From: Cryptomeria japonica
Taxonomy: Eukaryota > Streptophyta > Pinopsida > Cupressales > Cupressaceae
Direction of reading: 5' to 3'
Assembly: GCF_030272615.1 (NCBI RefSeq)
Contig: NC_081408.1
Location: 305,445,950 to 305,509,949 of the forward strand
DNA length: 64,000 nucleotides
Shown: one piece after another, positions 1 through 11,651 of the stretch
Numbering within the stretch: position 1 is the stretch's first letter
Layout of the letters: every line of letters begins with the position of its first letter
Notes under the pieces: model-generated
Told to the model about the DNA's origin: nothing
Database searches by the model: none
Seen by the model: the letters and a program-made list of their open reading frames with translations, nothing else
Made by a program: the position numbers and the translations under genes

Positions 1-890
1 CAGACTGGCCGCCATGAGCACGGCTAAGGTTCTGCTCCACCAACCTGGCTTTCGCCATGACTACCTCTACTGAAGCAGGCTCGAAAACCCTCACTCCTCC
101 ACTGATGCAGTCATTAAGACCCCTCAAGAAGTGTTGCACAAGAATAGCCTCATCATTGCCAATCCTGGCATACTGTTTGAGCTCATAGAACCTGTGCTCA
201 AAATGGTCCACTAACAACCCAAACTGGTGCAGAGCATAGAACTCATCTGCTCGCGACTACCTCCACTGGGGTGAGAGCAATCGTGCCCTAAACCTCTCCA
301 AAAAGATTTCCCAAGATGCGGTGTCAATGCTCACACCGATCCTCTCCTCCTCTAATCTCCACCAGATAGAAGCAAAACTCTCGAGACGCATGATCGCACA
401 TCTCGCCTTGGTGTTGCTACTGTAAGGATACATAGCAAAACATCAATCCAAACTGATAAGCTAGGTCTCTGCCTCAAGACCGGTACCTTTACCATCAAAG
501 AAGGGAGGATTGGAATCAAGTCCCTCATGTGCTCTATGATAGTTGGGTCCTGGTCCACAGAGACCTCTCTCCTTCTAGGAGATATCTCTTTCTGTCTCTC
601 TGTGGAATCTGTTGAAGCGATTCCTCTACCTGACCATGGATGGGCTGATCCACCTCGGGTCTAGGGCCTAGTCTAGCTAGCACCTCCTAAAACATCTGAC
701 ATAGCTCTTCCCTTTCGGGAACCTACTCTACTGAATGCGGTTCCTCTTGGTGAACCAACTGATCTCTATCCACACTCACACAAGTGGGTGGTGGGGAAGG
801 ACTAGGACAGTCGGGACCTTGACCCCTTCCTCCTCCTCTACCTCTGGTGTGGCTACCAACACGGCCACCTCCCTTGGCTTTCATAGCCAT
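1..890 (-). pseudogene. Gypsy-type gag, degenerate, cut by window edge
   Basis: This is the gag (capsid) gene of an LTR retrotransposon read on the minus strand. The likely start is the ATG at 890, about 130 bases inside the primer-binding site; it opens a basic Gly/Arg-rich N-terminus (MAMKAKGGGRVGSHTRGRGG), and that frame meets a stop near 724. Farther along, minus-strand frames give NPPFFDGKGTGLEAE near 500, then a W-x-FLERFR segment near 300, then FEHRFYELKQYA and an FLRGL segment near 110-200. This is the order seen in the Retrotrans_gag family. Several stops and frame changes break it, so no functional Gag can be made. It lies directly downstream of the primer-binding site and LTR on the same strand. 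Protease and polymerase would lie beyond position 1. The lineage is probably a chromovirus of the Tekay/Del kind, judged from the very long LTR and the basic Gag N-terminus; that is inference. Confidence 0.8.
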
Positions 891-1023
891 GACTTAACAT
901 TGCACAAGAGTCAAAAGGATCAGATCAAAGGCAAAGAAAGATGCAAGGAAGTCACACCACAAGACCTACACAAAAGGTCAAGGCAAATGGGCTCACTACA
1001 AACCCATAATACCCAGTGTTGAG

Positions 1024-1041
1024 TCATGGGCTCTGATACCA
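1024..1041 (-). promoter_or_regulatory. Primer-binding site, initiator tRNA-Met type
   Basis: On the minus strand the sequence reads TGGTATCAGAGCCCATGA two bases after the LTR end. This is the usual plant retrotransposon site that pairs with the 3' end of initiator tRNA-Met to start minus-strand DNA synthesis. It fixes the orientation of the Gypsy element and the inner edge of its 5' LTR. Confidence 0.9.
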
Positions 1042-1043
1042 AA

Positions 1044-4000
1044 TGTAATGCCCAGCCAAGAACCCTGAAGAAAAACCCACAAACAAGGGTGAAACATTTT
1101 TTTTTAAAGTATAAACATAATAAGTGCATAACACACAACATGCACGATAACACAAGCAGAATACTTACACCAAAATTCCTTAAGGGTTACCAACAAAGAA
1201 TTAACTTCATAAGATAAATTCTACAATTAATATTAATCCAAATATTCATCAATAACTCAATGATCACAAGAAGCCATAAGCAATAATAGATTACACCATT
1301 GACAGATAGAAAGGATACATTATAATTCCACTTCAATAAGCATGTACAAATATCATAAAGGAAACTGATAAAAACATCCCAACATAGGATTACATTACTC
1401 TTTCAATACATATCTTCTCAATATACATATAAAGATACATCTCAACCAAATACAAGATTACATAAGCTCAATATTACAATGACCACATAGGTCTCCAAAT
1501 AACAATAATCTCCAAACATGAGATGAATCATGAGCCATGAACCACAAAAACACCTGCAAAGCCAATCCTCACATGAAGGTACAAATCCAAACATCCGATG
1601 GGAAGTGGCAATACCACCTGACCATGTAATTCCCAAAATGGAATCACCCCCCCCCCCCCCCCATGCTAGGAGATAGTTGAGGACCCTCAAACAAGCATAA
1701 GCATGACATGGTCGACAAAACAATATGACTCCATGACAACACAATATGACTCCACAAAATCCAGGTGACTCAACATCACAAACACACAAGTGAACCAAAT
1801 GAGAGCGTGTCATCGCATATCTTAAGATGGATACCATGGTATAGCCTCCATAGGTCCCGACTCATTGTCCTGGTAACCTCTCCTGAACCTTCGGCTCCAA
1901 CTAAGTCTCATGCGGACCCTATCAGCCTTTCGTGAAGACAAGGTGGTCGGTTTGCCATTCCAGGCCTTCTCACAACATGATGAGCCTCAGTACAAGCACT
2001 CACCCAGGCGCGAGGTACAATTATCTTTATTAATGTTATGAAACTACCCACTTAATCAATTTATTAGATTACCAGTTATTATCCGACTTTCATTGGTTCA
2101 TAATGCCTACCACTTTGGGCACAACCCCCAAGTGAAAGCCACTCTCTCAAAGGACACTAAACAAACAAGGTCACTCCCCAAGGACCCTATGACGAAGCAA
2201 ACAACCATAACCACCACAATCAGAAATAAGTGGTCAACAAGGACATACTGACTCTTGGCTAACCATAAGGAAAAGACACTATATGGTTACGACAACTAAG
2301 CCAACATATATCACTTGGTCAAAGGTACCAAATATGCCACCATAGGACGACTAAACCACAGACCATAAATAACACATTAGACACTTGCAACATCACTGAT
2401 TGAAAAATTAAATAAAACACTCTTTCCAGCAGTCACATTATTCAATTTCCAAATCAATATTCCATCAGAAATGAAATCCACATTATACATTCAACCGAAT
2501 AAAAATATGAATTTCAAATATGCATTTTAATTCATTTCCAGAATATACCCAAATTAACCAATTTGAATTCTTAATTCATGCCTTGATTTCCATTGATAAA
2601 TTTATTAACCACATAAAAAAAATCACATAAAAATCACCTTTTATTTTTATTCAACACAAAATCCATTCTAAAATATATTTCATTTAACACCAAAATTCAC
2701 TCTAAAATATATTTCATTTATTAAAAATTAACTTTATAGCACTACGGTTTGAACCGGTAAAGTACATGGTTACGTGGGGGTTAAACTAACCCACGGTCAG
2801 GGGCCACAAGCACTACCTGCCGATAGCGCTGCTGCCGGTCGGTAGTAGGCACTACCGTCCGACAGCACTGCTACCAACCGGTAGCAGTGACTACCGACTG
2901 GTAGCGCTGCTACCATCGGTAGAAGTGACTACCGATCGGTAGTTCTGCTACCGGGTAGCAATACTACTGACCGATAGTACTACTACCCACGGGCAGTAGA
3001 GACTACCGACCCGCGTGGTGGGACTATCCCGCCATGAGGTGAGGTAAGGTCGACAAACAAAAACAAATAAAATACCTGCCTCTAAGACATTAAAATCATC
3101 ACTCTACCCAATCGTTTAAACAAGAAAATGATTCATTTCCGAAGTATTTCACGGGCACACACCTACACAGTGCCAAATCCAATTTTCAAATGGAAATTTA
3201 CCAATAAGGAAAATGGTGAAGTAAAATCCCACGGAAACCCCAAATCTTGGACAAGAAAGTACTAGAAAGCACACATCAAGCTAAATCTAATTCATTCTTT
3301 CCAAATAGAAGAGATATAACCAGAAATTGATTTTCAAGAACAAACACACAGCAAATAGAGAAATGAACCATTTCCTTCCTAAATGCAACCATATGATATA
3401 GATTTCACAAAACCAACAATAATAAACACCCTTTCTTCCATTCCAATCATTCCACAAGCATCTACAGGAAGATTTGCATAATTTCCACACACATGAAGCA
3501 AACTGAAAATTTCAAATAACAAATTCAAAACAAGAAGAGAACCTCCAATGTTGAAGCAACAACAAGCAAAGAGATGAAGAATTTCCAATTCCTCCAGGAA
3601 GTTTTCTAGAATTTCTCTCCAAAATTCCCCTCTTCCTTCTTCCTGTGAATCTTAAGAATAGCATGAAAATTATCTTTTAACCTAAACTTTCTAGGTTAAA
3701 ATTTTTCCAACCAATCAGATTTAAATATTTAAAAGGTCAAAAAAAAAACAATCAGATTTACTCCTTTTTCAAAAATAATTCTTTTCCAACAATTAAAATG
3801 AAAAAATCAAATGAAAAAGTAAAAAGGAAAGTTTTTATTTATTTCTATTTCCAAAAATACTTTATTTCCTTCCAAAATATATCAATGCACTTTACAAAAT
3901 AAATAAGCCCTTTAACCATTTAGTCTCGCAAATCATTAATTTTATTAAATCAATAATCCCATAGCATAATAATCAACTAATTACGCCAACATAAGATAGC

Positions 4001-4665
4001 ATCATCCATTTAATTAAATAACCATTTAAATAAACGGAAGCACGCAAAATAAAGGATGATCAAATGACGACTCACAAATGACCAAACCAAGGCACCATGA
4101 CTCGCATACCAGCCAGGCGGAACAAGACAACTGACTGACAACACTCACATGAGTGTAGCTGTAGGTCAAGCTAGGGTACAACAACTATCTCCTCCACTCC
4201 CATCGGATATAAAAGGCATGCTCAGACCTGTGAAACCAGGTGGAGTCAATACCCCGTACCTACCTGGTACTAGTACCCGCAATGTCTTGCACCAAAGAAT
4301 CACACGTGCATATAGACCAATATATACAGACACAGCACGCACACCGATGAAGGAGAATCGTGATGTTCCCTGTCTCACTAGAGTGAGTGAAGGAAAAGCA
4401 TCCCCTCGCATCCCAATACACTTGCAAACACCAACATATAAATAACGCATCACAATATAAGGTAAAAGTGTCAGTCTATGATAATGATCCATAAAATAAC
4501 ATTAAACAAAAGCACTGAGATACTGCATAAAAGCATACACCATACATCCAGATAACACATGAAATAACATCGCATAACATCTGAATCAATATACTGTTCC
4601 ATTGAATAGTCACTGAAGTCAATCAAAAACATACAAAAAGAGGCTAATCGAGGAGGGGTACTACA
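1044..4665 (-). mobile_element. 5' LTR (3.6 kb) of the Gypsy element
   Basis: The block begins TGTAATGCCC and ends GGGGTACTACA on the plus strand, so the termini are TGTA...TACA inverted repeats. Read in element orientation it starts TGTAGTACCCC, a start common in plant Gypsy LTRs. The primer-binding site follows its inner edge and gag follows that, so it is the 5' LTR. It aligns along most of its length with the solo LTR at 11652-15491, for example the shared 'cctttcgtgaagacaagg' (1929 onward and 12759 onward), the palindromic CTACCGGTAG array, and both termini. Small ORFs inside it have no resemblance to proteins. The outer flank is a LINE coding sequence, so the target duplication should be AATTT (4666-4670); its partner lies outside the window. 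Confidence 0.9.
2800..3040. repeat. GC-rich palindromic CTACCGGTAG array inside LTR
   Basis: About 200 bases made of imperfect units of roughly 20-40 bases that alternate CTACCG and CGGTAG, giving many short self-complementary hairpins. The composition is far richer in G+C than the surrounding AT-rich LTR. A CGCGTGGTGGGA stretch follows. The related solo LTR has the same array and the same trailing motif at 13850-14085. Confidence 0.85.
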
Positions 4666-5532
4666 AATTTCACCTTCAAAATGGGAAAGAAATTAGTGCC
4701 ATTTGTAGGCAAATCTTCGAATAGGCGCATAAAGGGTCTTTTCTTGTACAAGGATGACAGGATTTTGGAGGCGGTTAAAATAATGTTGGGAGAAGATATT
4801 GTGCATATTAGTTGCTAATATGGATATTTATTCGTTAATTGTTGCTTGGGGATTAGAATTCAAAGATGTAGTGGATAAGGTTAGACGGGTGTTGAAGGAA
4901 TTAATTGAAGATGAGTTTCTGGGAGACATGGAGTCAATTCTTAAATGGACTATCTCGGGGGTTGGCATTGATATTTCTGAAGGGATGGTGGAACTTGTGA
5001 ACCCCATTCCATTTGTTTGTTGGTTGGAAGATGATTTAAAAGCGAGGTGCAGAGCATCGACATGGCATGGCTAGGAGGCTTTTAAGAATTTTGCAGGATT
5101 GAGGTGGGTTGAAGCGGCTCTCAACACGGTGCACCAATTGGCGAGGGTGGAGAGGGGCCATGACTTGCGACCAAGGGCACACACAAAGGAGGCGATGAGA
5201 GTCTTGGCCAGGTTCAATGAAGAGCATGAAAATGTTAGTTAGCTACAGTTTAGTTTTCTATAGCTTATGTTTAGTTATGCAGTGTCTTGAGTAGCAATAA
5301 AGATATCATTTGATATGATTTTTGATAACTGCTGGGTAGAAAATGTGCTTGTTAAACTGTTTCGTACTCTCTTTCCGTATTTTGCAGAGGTTAATGGGTT
5401 GTTATAGGGTGGTTATTATGTGTTAGTTTCGATGGGTGGATTTCTATATAAGTTTTTTGGGTGGATGGTTTTCTAAACTATGTACTTTTTGCTGATTTAA
5501 ATCAATACAAAAATCTATTACCGACCAAAAAA
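4666..5532 (+). mobile_element. 3' end of a plant LINE, interrupted by the Gypsy LTR
   Basis: The segment carries the last coding part and the 3' untranslated tail of a LINE. It ends with 'ctattaccgaccaaaaaa', which matches the 3' end of the full LINE at 19903 onward (attactgaccaaaaaaaaa on the minus strand). Its coding part aligns with the 3' ORF of that LINE. The LTR boundary at 4665/4666 falls inside coding sequence (the conserved FTFKM motif starts at once), so the Gypsy element landed in an existing LINE and the rest of the LINE lies outside the window. Confidence 0.75.
4681..5242 (+). pseudogene. LINE 3' ORF of unknown function, copy 1
   Basis: From the ATG at 4681 one frame runs to a stop near 4813. 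A second frame, in overlap, continues to 5242 with one in-frame TAG at 5072. The protein aligns with the 3' ORF of the minus-strand LINE at 20299-20880. Shared landmarks are FTFKM at the start, a hydrophobic MLMAWGLE/LIVAWGLEF block about 45 residues in, a GID/DMESIL stretch, a PFV-W block, and a basic Arg-rich end. I recognise no domain. It is broken by one frameshift and one stop (TAG in a position that could be a mutated TGG). It could be the C-terminal extension of LINE ORF2 or a separate third ORF. Confidence 0.65.
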
Positions 5533-6480
5533 TTTCAAAACTCAAATATTCTTCTAATTCCATAATTGAATAATCCTTAAATCTTTTCCCTTCCAATATT
5601 AATTAAATAATATTATTATAAATAAATAATTGCCTTTATTTACTTTAATTAAATGGTCTTTATTTTTTAACTAAATCAATTTCCATTGTCCTCCCATAAT
5701 TAAATAATTACACAAAAATATTTAATTAACTAATAATGTCCTCTCAATTAAATAGATTTCCTAATTTATTTGATTTCATTTCTCTCACATTTTGAATTAA
5801 TTTGATTTTTTCCCAGTTCAAATTAATTTTTTCTCTTTCATTTCAATTTCATTCTACACTTTTGAAAACCAAATTTCCTCCAAATTAACCAAAATGCTAA
5901 TTTCATTCAATTTCCTACAGCACATGTTGAAAATGACTAACTGCTACCAATTCCCAGTAGTGAGTCATCAACTACCTTTTTCTAACTAGTCAATTAATCC
6001 ACCTTTTTGAAAATTACTTTTTCTGACTAGATCATCTATTCACTCATTAATTCAATCAAATGAGTAAATTTCTCCATCCAATGCAGTCACATTGAGTGAT
6101 CATCTACAACCAACTTGTCTCATCAATTTTCAACTGTTTATCAACTTTGTTGTCAAATCAATCTCGATCGTTCATTCAAATTTTAAAAATCTATAAATTC
6201 AACATTAATTCTCAATCATCGATAACCACATTCTTTGAATTCTTGTGCTATCACTCTGCAAGTATTGTGTGACTCTGAGAGACTCTACAATCATATGCAA
6301 CAAGGAGGAGGAGAGCAATGGAAGCAATTTGTTTGGGTTCAACTTTGAGTTTGTTTTGTTATTGATTTAATTGATTTTTTCTTGTTGTTGAATTTGTTAG
6401 GATGTTTTGAGTATTTACATTTAGAAATTAAAAACAGATCTAAGTTTGTGGTTGTTTTTTATGGTTTATTGCATGCTCCC
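5533..6480 (+). repeat. AT-rich LTR-like block A
   Basis: No coding sequence is visible. The 3' half (about 6100-6400) resembles the 3' half of the block at 10330-11569: both have a run of TCAATC/TCAATT repeats, then a TATA-like 'tataaattcaacat', then a gagag-rich 'gagagcaatggaagc' / 'gaagaacagtggaagcc' stretch, then T-rich sequence. I read the two as copies of one LTR family in the same orientation. The exact ends are not resolved. Confidence 0.4.
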
Positions 6481-9274
6481 CCAATTTTCTGTCATTATAG
6501 ATACATGCCAAATAATACTTCAATTTCATAGTTGCAAAGTATGGAGTGTCAATTTTATATAAAATCAAATATAACTTATCAAATAAAAGGTCAATTATTG
6601 TTAATAATATGATGATACAAACTTGATGCCACCATCATTACAATACAATTTATTTATTTTGGTAAAAGGTGACAAAGTCATCAGAATACATTAATATATT
6701 GAATAAGTATGCATAGCCATGAATCTCCCAAATTACAAAATTGTCTTAGCCAATGTTTCTCCAACAAGTCATAGACTAGAAGACTAAAACACACCCAACT
6801 GTGATATTTTACATAAAACAACTGTCAAAAGGTGAGATCATCATCAACCAGATGACAAAATATATAGAACAAGTATATGCAAGACATAACTAGACATTTA
6901 AGCACATACTATGGCCAAATCTTCATAGAAAACCATCACACAGAGTTAGAATCATCAATGTCCATATGTAGAATATCATTGTCACACTACAATATGATAT
7001 TGATCAAGAGTAAAATAGTTTTTATTAGCAAGATGATTTCAAATCAAACATTTTATGTTATAAAAAATCATTTTAAGTTTGCATAGTGAAAACAATGGAC
7101 TTTTATTTCATTCTACCTGAAAAATATTTGATGTTGTCAAGTATTTATAGTTTGTGATGAATGTTGCAATGTCACGATTGTGCTATATACTACCAAGAAC
7201 AATAATCTTTAAAAAAATCATACCCATAAGCTTTATTTTATACATAAGATGATAATAGGCATGATTTGCATATTTGTATCACAAATATAATTAATTGACT
7301 TAAGTAACTAGAAGGCAATAATGTAGGATAATTAGAACTCGCATAATTTGGAATACAGTAGAATATGATCAAAAGATATGTTTTCTTATCATCATATATT
7401 ATTATCGCAATATATGCTAGTAGATATTTATATATGAGCTCAAATAGATCATATGAATAACATTCACACATTACAATTTCAATCATATGGCTTTAAAAGT
7501 GACTTTTTCCTATAATAAAATCTCTCAATCAATAAGAAAATAATAAAATGAAAAAAATCATTATTAAAGATGTGCAATAATAGAAGTACAAATTCAATAA
7601 ATTTTCAATTCATATATAACATGGGTACATTATACCTCTTTTCATTTACTTTTACCTAGTCTATGTTTATTTGATATAAATGAAGAGAAAAATAGAGTAT
7701 AAACAGGCAAAAGAAAAAGAAATAATTGATGTAGAAAAATATAGATTAACAAATCATTTCCAAGAATGTAATATTGATAATGCACTTAGAATTGAAGGAT
7801 TGTTTAAATTCAACGTATTTAAATACAATGTAGGAGACTACCTTTTTGGCTCATTATAATTCCTCCTTGATAATCATTACACATCAAATCAATTATGTAA
7901 TGGAACAATTGATTACTTCTTAAAATTTCCTTTTTTTTAAATTTTCTTTTAGAAGGAAAAGAAAAAGGAATTTATTCATACAACTAAGAGTTAAATCCTC
8001 ATACACTATATGAATTGCATAAATTAGAAGAAGTTGATACATATTTTCAAGAATGAGGAAATTTGCAATGCTACTACAAATAATGAAAAAATTGGACTAT
8101 GGGGAGATGTATTTTGTTTTAAGTGGCTATCCAATTTAAGTGTCTATCCAAATAGCTAGGCATACAAATAATTGTTTGGTCATTTACAACAACAACAAAA
8201 TATTTACATTTCAATCAGTCATCAAACACAAAAATATACCTCTTCCACAATACAAATCCTTTTCATGGACACTTTGAACCACTTTTACCATATGAAATAC
8301 ACTGAACGAATAGTCATTCAAGTATAGCATTTATTAAAATTAAATAATTTATTAGAAATAATAATGAATGTACCATAACTTCGTCTATCCAAAGTGAAAA
8401 GATTACAAATTGTAAATTTAAACCACTTTGAAAAATCAAGAAACAAATACGCATAAAACACAAAATAATATCTACACAATGAAGAAAAGATAATACAACA
8501 TTGCCAAGAAAATTGTTCAAAAAATAAGTTAAAGACACACCTAGATATGCATGTTCATTTTGTCAAACATTGCATTTCAAGAAAGATGTTGCAAATTTCA
8601 AAAATAAAGAAATGCAAACATTTTTTAATTTAACAAAAAATAGACTTGTGACATCAACAAATTATATTTGTTAACATATAAAGAATCATTAAAACAATCC
8701 AAATTACTTGAATATGCAACACAAGATTATATTTGAAACAAATAAACCATTGCAATATGTGGCAATGCCTTCACAATTAGAAGAACAATTAGTCTCACCT
8801 AGATTTGCATTTGCACAAATATGGTAATTAGGATATAAGAAATCTCAAATAGGTTTGATTGGATCTATTATAAATGTACTAATTGATATAGACATCATAC
8901 AAATAGGATTACCATGCTCTGCTAGTGAAACATCAACAATTGTTGTTGCTCTTAAAAGATGAATATAATATAAAATGCATATCAAACAAGAATGGTACAT
9001 GCAAATCATTATAAAATACTCGAAATAATTACATAAAAAAAATATACAAAATGGAAAATGTTTGAATAAACAAAAATTACACAAATTCTTCAATTAAACT
9101 ATGCAAACAATGAAATCAATGAAGGTAGTAAAGCAAAAATGATGTACAAAATGAAATCCTTTGTAAAAAATCAATACATGGCTTCATTGAATCTAAATGC
9201 ACATATGTGAAATCCAAGACAATATCATATAAATTTCATCACTAGAAAGACATAATCTATTTGAATTTTTTAAA
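6481..9274. other. AT-rich stretch without recognisable genes
   Basis: About 2.8 kb of strongly AT-rich DNA. Open frames here are short and show no family resemblance. It may be the 5' noncoding or heavily decayed N-terminal part of the Helitron whose Rep region begins at 9275, because the decay level is similar, but I see no direct sign of this. No terminal repeats were found. Confidence 0.4.
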
Positions 9275-10320
9275 GACAAATATGTTAAAGAAACATATTT
9301 TCGTACATTATTCTTTGGCAACCCACATGATGAACAAATTACAAAGAAATATTCATATCAAAAAACTACAAAATGGGAATTACAACACTCTGATAGAAAG
9401 TTTGCTTACCATAGAAAAATCTATTTTTCAAGACCATTACAGTTATTGTCAACAATATGGGTACGATTGCATAAAGTTCAACACAAGGGAAGAAAGCTAG
9501 TGGCAAAAGATGTAAAACATAAACCTAATTTAGAAAAGAAAGAAAAAAAAAATCTTAAATTTGACATTGGGTATGTTGATTTCAAAAAAAATAATGAATA
9601 ACTCTAAATTATCTGCATTGATTAAAAAATATGTTTGCATGAATGATACAACTTGGACTACTTTTTTTTTATTATTACATTTACAAGTGTTGAACACTAT
9701 TGGGAACCATTATCAAAAAAACTTGAAGAGTTACAAAATGTAAAAAAATAGCATATCAATAACAATACAATTCTAGAAATGGAGATGACAAATTTTATTT
9801 GGTAAGAAAAGATCTTGTGACATGTTTGTGCTAGTATAAGCATGGAATAATGCAATAAAAAAAAATTATATCAAGAGGTAATTCATTTTTTTGGAACTTT
9901 TTTGGATTATTTCTGTGTAACTAAGTTCCAAAATCATGGAAATGAACATGATCACTTTTGGTTGTGGATTAAGGATGCACCAATTTATGGCAAAGATAGT
10001 AATACAGTTGTTGAGCAATTTGTAGACAAGTACAGTACGTGTAACACATAACATCTCCATTACGATATAGCTATGATAAAAAAAACATCACTAGACGAAA
10101 TAGTGTAGAAAATTTTTAAAAAAAAACTTGTTGATATAATTTTTCATGTGCACTAAAGAAGAAAACTACAATTCTTGAACCATCCAAACACATTGAAGAA
10201 ATTACAATTTCCATAGCAAAAAACATACTCTCCACTTTACAACAAGCAAAGCATGACAATTCATTCTCTTTTCAAATGTTTCTACAAGAAATAAATATTA
10301 CTAAAGATAAATAGTTAATT
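9275..10320 (+). pseudogene. Degenerate Helitron Rep/helicase fragment
   Basis: Helitrons are rolling-circle transposons that encode a Rep (HUH nuclease)/PIF1-like helicase. Separate frames here spell, in the right order, pieces of that protein. At 9275-9550 there is KWELQHSDRKFAYHRK followed by a basic GRKLVAKDVK stretch. Near 9665-9745 comes TFTSVEHYWEPLSKKLEEL. Near 9880-10048 comes DYFCVTKFQNHGNEHDHFW with LWIKDAPIYG and VVEQFVDKY. Then KKTTILEPSKHIEE appears, and at 10261-10311 SFSFQMFLQEINIT. The EHDH at 9944-9955 fits the two-histidine HUH motif of Rep. Frameshifts and stops separate the pieces, so the copy is dead. The helicase motifs proper are not visible, and typical TC...CTRR ends were not found. 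Confidence 0.7.
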
Positions 10321-10329
10321 TCTATTAGA

Positions 10330-11569
10330 TCTCTAGACACCTAAAAATGTTTCATTGATCATATACTAATTATTCTTCTAATTGATTAAATAATTATTTA
10401 ATTATTTAATTAATTTAATTAATCTTATTCTTCTACATTCATATTTCTTCATCATCTTACTAATTATTTCAATTTCTATTTCTAATCAATTAATCATTTA
10501 TCCCTTTCTGAATATTAATTAAATATTAATTATTTAATTAATTGTGATATATTTCCTTTAGTTTAAATAATCTTTATTATTTAATTAAATTCAATTTCTA
10601 AATAATTATTTAAATTATTTAATTAACTAATTAATTCATCTAATTCAAATTCAAATTAATATTCTTCCGATTTCATTTAATTTAAGTTACATGTGCATTT
10701 CAATTTCATGATTTGAAATCAAAGTCAAAGACATGCAGAAATCAAGTTGAAAATATAAATCAAGTTTGCATGAATTCAAAGATCAAGTTGAATTTAAATA
10801 AAATCAAAATTCAATTAACACTCAAAAATCTAAGTCAAGTTCTAAATATATTCAAAAATCAAACTGAATTATGATAATTCATTATCATGCAAAGATTAAA
10901 TTGAAAATCTAAATCAAAGTTAAAGTTCAAGCACATGCTAAATTAATCAATTCAGTTAATCGATTAATTAAATCAATTATCTTTCCAATTTCTATTTCTA
11001 TCTTCCACTTTGTTTTTTTTCAAAAAAAGCTCTCAATCACTCATCAATCGGTTAACTATTCAATCTATTTTAATTGATCAATGTTCAAATCAATTAATTG
11101 ATTAATTACATCATTCTTTAATTCTCCTCCAATCATTCTTTTTCATCTTTCAATCAATTAATTCAGTTAACAATTCGATCTATTCTATTTCACCTTCAAA
11201 TCAACAGTTCAACTATCAATCAGTTTTTTAGCTCACTTGAGTTCCTCCTCTCAATCAATCTCCTCCAAAAATTTATAAATTCAACATCAATTCTCCATTT
11301 TCAACAATCACAAATAATCACGAACTTCGAATCTTTGTGTCAATTGTAGATTGGTAGTGCAATATCCGAGAGTCATCATACCACAAAGAAGAGAAGAACA
11401 GTGGAAGCCATATGTGATCATGGAATAGAGAGTTTTGATTAATATTTTACATCCTTATTTCTTTGATTGTATTATTTCATTGGTTTATGTTTTGAATTGC
11501 TTGAATAGCTAAGGAATTTGTGATTTTCTTTATTTCCTATTTAGCAATGATGATTTTAAGCATACATAT
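10330..11569 (+). mobile_element. AT-rich LTR-like block B with adjoining primer-binding site
   Basis: The block is related to 5533-6480 in its second half and is followed at once by a candidate primer-binding site, so it behaves as a 5' LTR on the plus strand. It begins with a run of TTTAATTA-type sequence (10380-10680) and later carries the TATA-like 'tttataaattcaacatc' near 11270. The left end is not defined. The element interior would start at 11570 and be interrupted at 11652 by the solo LTR. Confidence 0.4.
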
Positions 11570-11588
11570 TTTGGTGAACCCAACGTGA
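11570..11588 (+). promoter_or_regulatory. Candidate primer-binding site (non-Met tRNA)
   Basis: The sequence TTTGGTGAACCCAACGTGA follows 'agcataca', which could be an LTR end (...CA). The TGG start and the GAACCC core resemble plant sites that pair with tRNAs other than initiator Met. The matching tRNA is not identified, so this rests on position and shape only. Confidence 0.35.
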
Positions 11589-11651
11589 ATTCAACAACAC
11601 TCTGATTTTGAATTTTGTGTATACCTATAGGTATAGGTATTGGATCTTGCA

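Noticed and set aside
1442-1837. 131-codon minus-strand ORF
   Set aside because: It lies wholly in the noncoding LTR, and the related solo LTR does not keep the frame.
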